NCBI GenBank assembly: GCA_002690445.1
Contig: NZER01000021.1
Coordinates: forward strand, 7,462-13,480
DNA from: Candidatus Pacearchaeota archaeon
GTDB lineage: Archaea; Nanoarchaeota; Nanoarchaeia; Pacearchaeales; GW2011-AR1
Length of the DNA stretch: 6,019 nucleotides
Direction: 5' to 3'
A program made the translations under genes and the position numbers. Under the pieces are notes generated by a model. That model saw only the letters and a program-made list of their open reading frames with translations. It searched no databases and was not told the DNA's origin. Numbering within the stretch: position 1 is the stretch's first letter; each line of letters starts with the position of its first letter. Positions 5,763 to 6,019 of the stretch are shown here, one piece after another.

Positions 5763-6019
5763 TGGACCTGCGGGGAATCGAACCCCGGTCCAGTTTGTCT
5801 TTTTCAAAAAGTCATTCACAACTTAGTTGATTTCCATTAGTAGAAAACAACAAACAACTATGTGGATTTCTTTTGCTCAGAACATATCCCTTAACTGTTT
5901 GTCTCTTTTATACTCTGACAGCGAGTTGTGTTTAACTTATTTTATGCTCGGGTGTTAAACAACCCAAGGACTTATGCGTATGCGTAAGTCGGTTCGTAAT
6001 TCGAAATAGGCTCAACGAA
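5763..6019 (-). ncRNA. ssrA: tmRNA (ssrA), 3' part; 5' part beyond the window
   Basis: tmRNA rescues stalled ribosomes and adds a degradation tag. The minus-strand 3' end reads GGACC followed by a T-arm (CGGGG, loop TTCGATT, CCCCG) and the acceptor 3' strand CAGGTCC plus A, the universal tmRNA ending. CCA is not encoded (ACAACA follows), so it would be added. No anticodon arm precedes the T-arm, which excludes a plain tRNA. Upstream, three pseudoknots can be drawn: 5954-5960 with 5930-5936 crossed by 5947-5950 with 5922-5925; 5918-5921 with 5895-5898 crossed by 5914-5918 with 5877-5881 (sharing one base); and 5863-5866 with 5833-5836 crossed by 5855-5860 with 5824-5829. A tag frame precedes them, so the gene has standard one-piece order. 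The 5' acceptor strand, pseudoknot 1 and resume codon lie past 6019; the 5' strand should read about GGACCTG. Confidence 0.9.
5972..6019 (-). other. tmRNA tag reading frame, C-terminal end (…NYEPTYAYA-stop)
   Basis: Fifteen codons are open from the window edge to TAA at 5972-5974, encoding FVEPISNYEPTYAYA. The stop codon lies in the 3' strand of a hairpin (GACTTA / TAAGTC, extended by AACC / GGTT). This matches helix H5 of other tmRNAs, in which the end of the tag and its stop are folded just before pseudoknot 2. The other two frames do not give a plausible tag: one has a stop two codons in from the edge, the other runs on into the pseudoknots. The resume codon is outside the window, so tag length is unknown. 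The Tyr-Ala-Tyr-Ala end differs from the common Leu-Ala-Ala type. Confidence 0.65.

Noticed and set aside
5763..5800. Ordinary tRNA gene
   Set aside because: The T-arm and acceptor strand are tRNA-like, but no anticodon arm or D-arm lies at the right distance upstream, whereas pseudoknots and the conserved GGAC before the T-arm fit tmRNA.
5763..5830. tmRNA 3' end as a prophage attachment site in a bacterial chromosome
   Set aside because: ssrA 3' ends are common integration sites, but no integrase or direct repeat of the 3' end is seen here, and the adjoining genes belong to a T4-like phage, a group that is normally lytic. Sequence past 6019 would settle it.
1..6019. CRISPR array, insertion sequence or long repeats
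   Set aside because: No regularly spaced repeats, transposase frame or terminal inverted repeats were found by eye; the only notable inverted repeats are the two terminator-like hairpins and the tmRNA helices.

Overview
The window is a stretch of an AT-rich, tailed-phage (T4-like myovirus) genome, most likely from a marine or other aquatic phage. This rests on a gp55-type late-transcription sigma factor, a gp5-like baseplate hub/spike protein, tightly packed short phage genes with strong Shine-Dalgarno sites, and low GC, especially in the sigma gene. No integrase, plasmid or host housekeeping gene is visible. Host identity cannot be fixed from the sequence; an AT-rich marine alphaproteobacterium of the SAR11 type is only a guess from composition.

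Every supported gene is on the minus strand, so transcription runs from the right end to the left. In that order: (1) The 3' part of a transfer-messenger RNA (5763-6019), whose 5' part lies beyond the window. It has a T-arm/acceptor 3' strand, three recognisable pseudoknots and the end of a tag reading frame. (2) A possible lysis or envelope cluster: a membrane-anchored protein with a 3D (MltA/RlpA-like double-psi barrel) domain (5133-5660), a 74-residue two-helix membrane protein (4825-5049) and a 57-residue membrane protein or lipoprotein (4640-4813), closed by a strong hairpin (4604-4633). (3) A likely early/middle regulatory block: an HD-domain phosphohydrolase (3831-4580), a small single-pass membrane protein (3549-3821) and the gp55-like sigma factor (2852-3556). 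They are close or overlapping and end at a textbook terminator (2781-2807). (4) A virion block: a 133-residue helical protein (2297-2698), the gp5-like hub/spike (667-2295), a 145-residue protein (197-634) and the start of another gene (1-197), coupled by 1-32 nt gaps or overlaps.

The sigma factor made by block 3 would direct late transcription of virion genes such as block 4. Block 2 could serve host envelope breakdown. The tmRNA could rescue stalled ribosomes during infection and tag incomplete proteins with a phage-specified peptide.

The most noteworthy items are the phage-borne tmRNA with a tag ending in Tyr-Ala-Tyr-Ala, the 3D-domain protein next to two small membrane proteins, and a late sigma factor with an apparent extra C-terminal helix-turn-helix and a clamp-binding-like tail.
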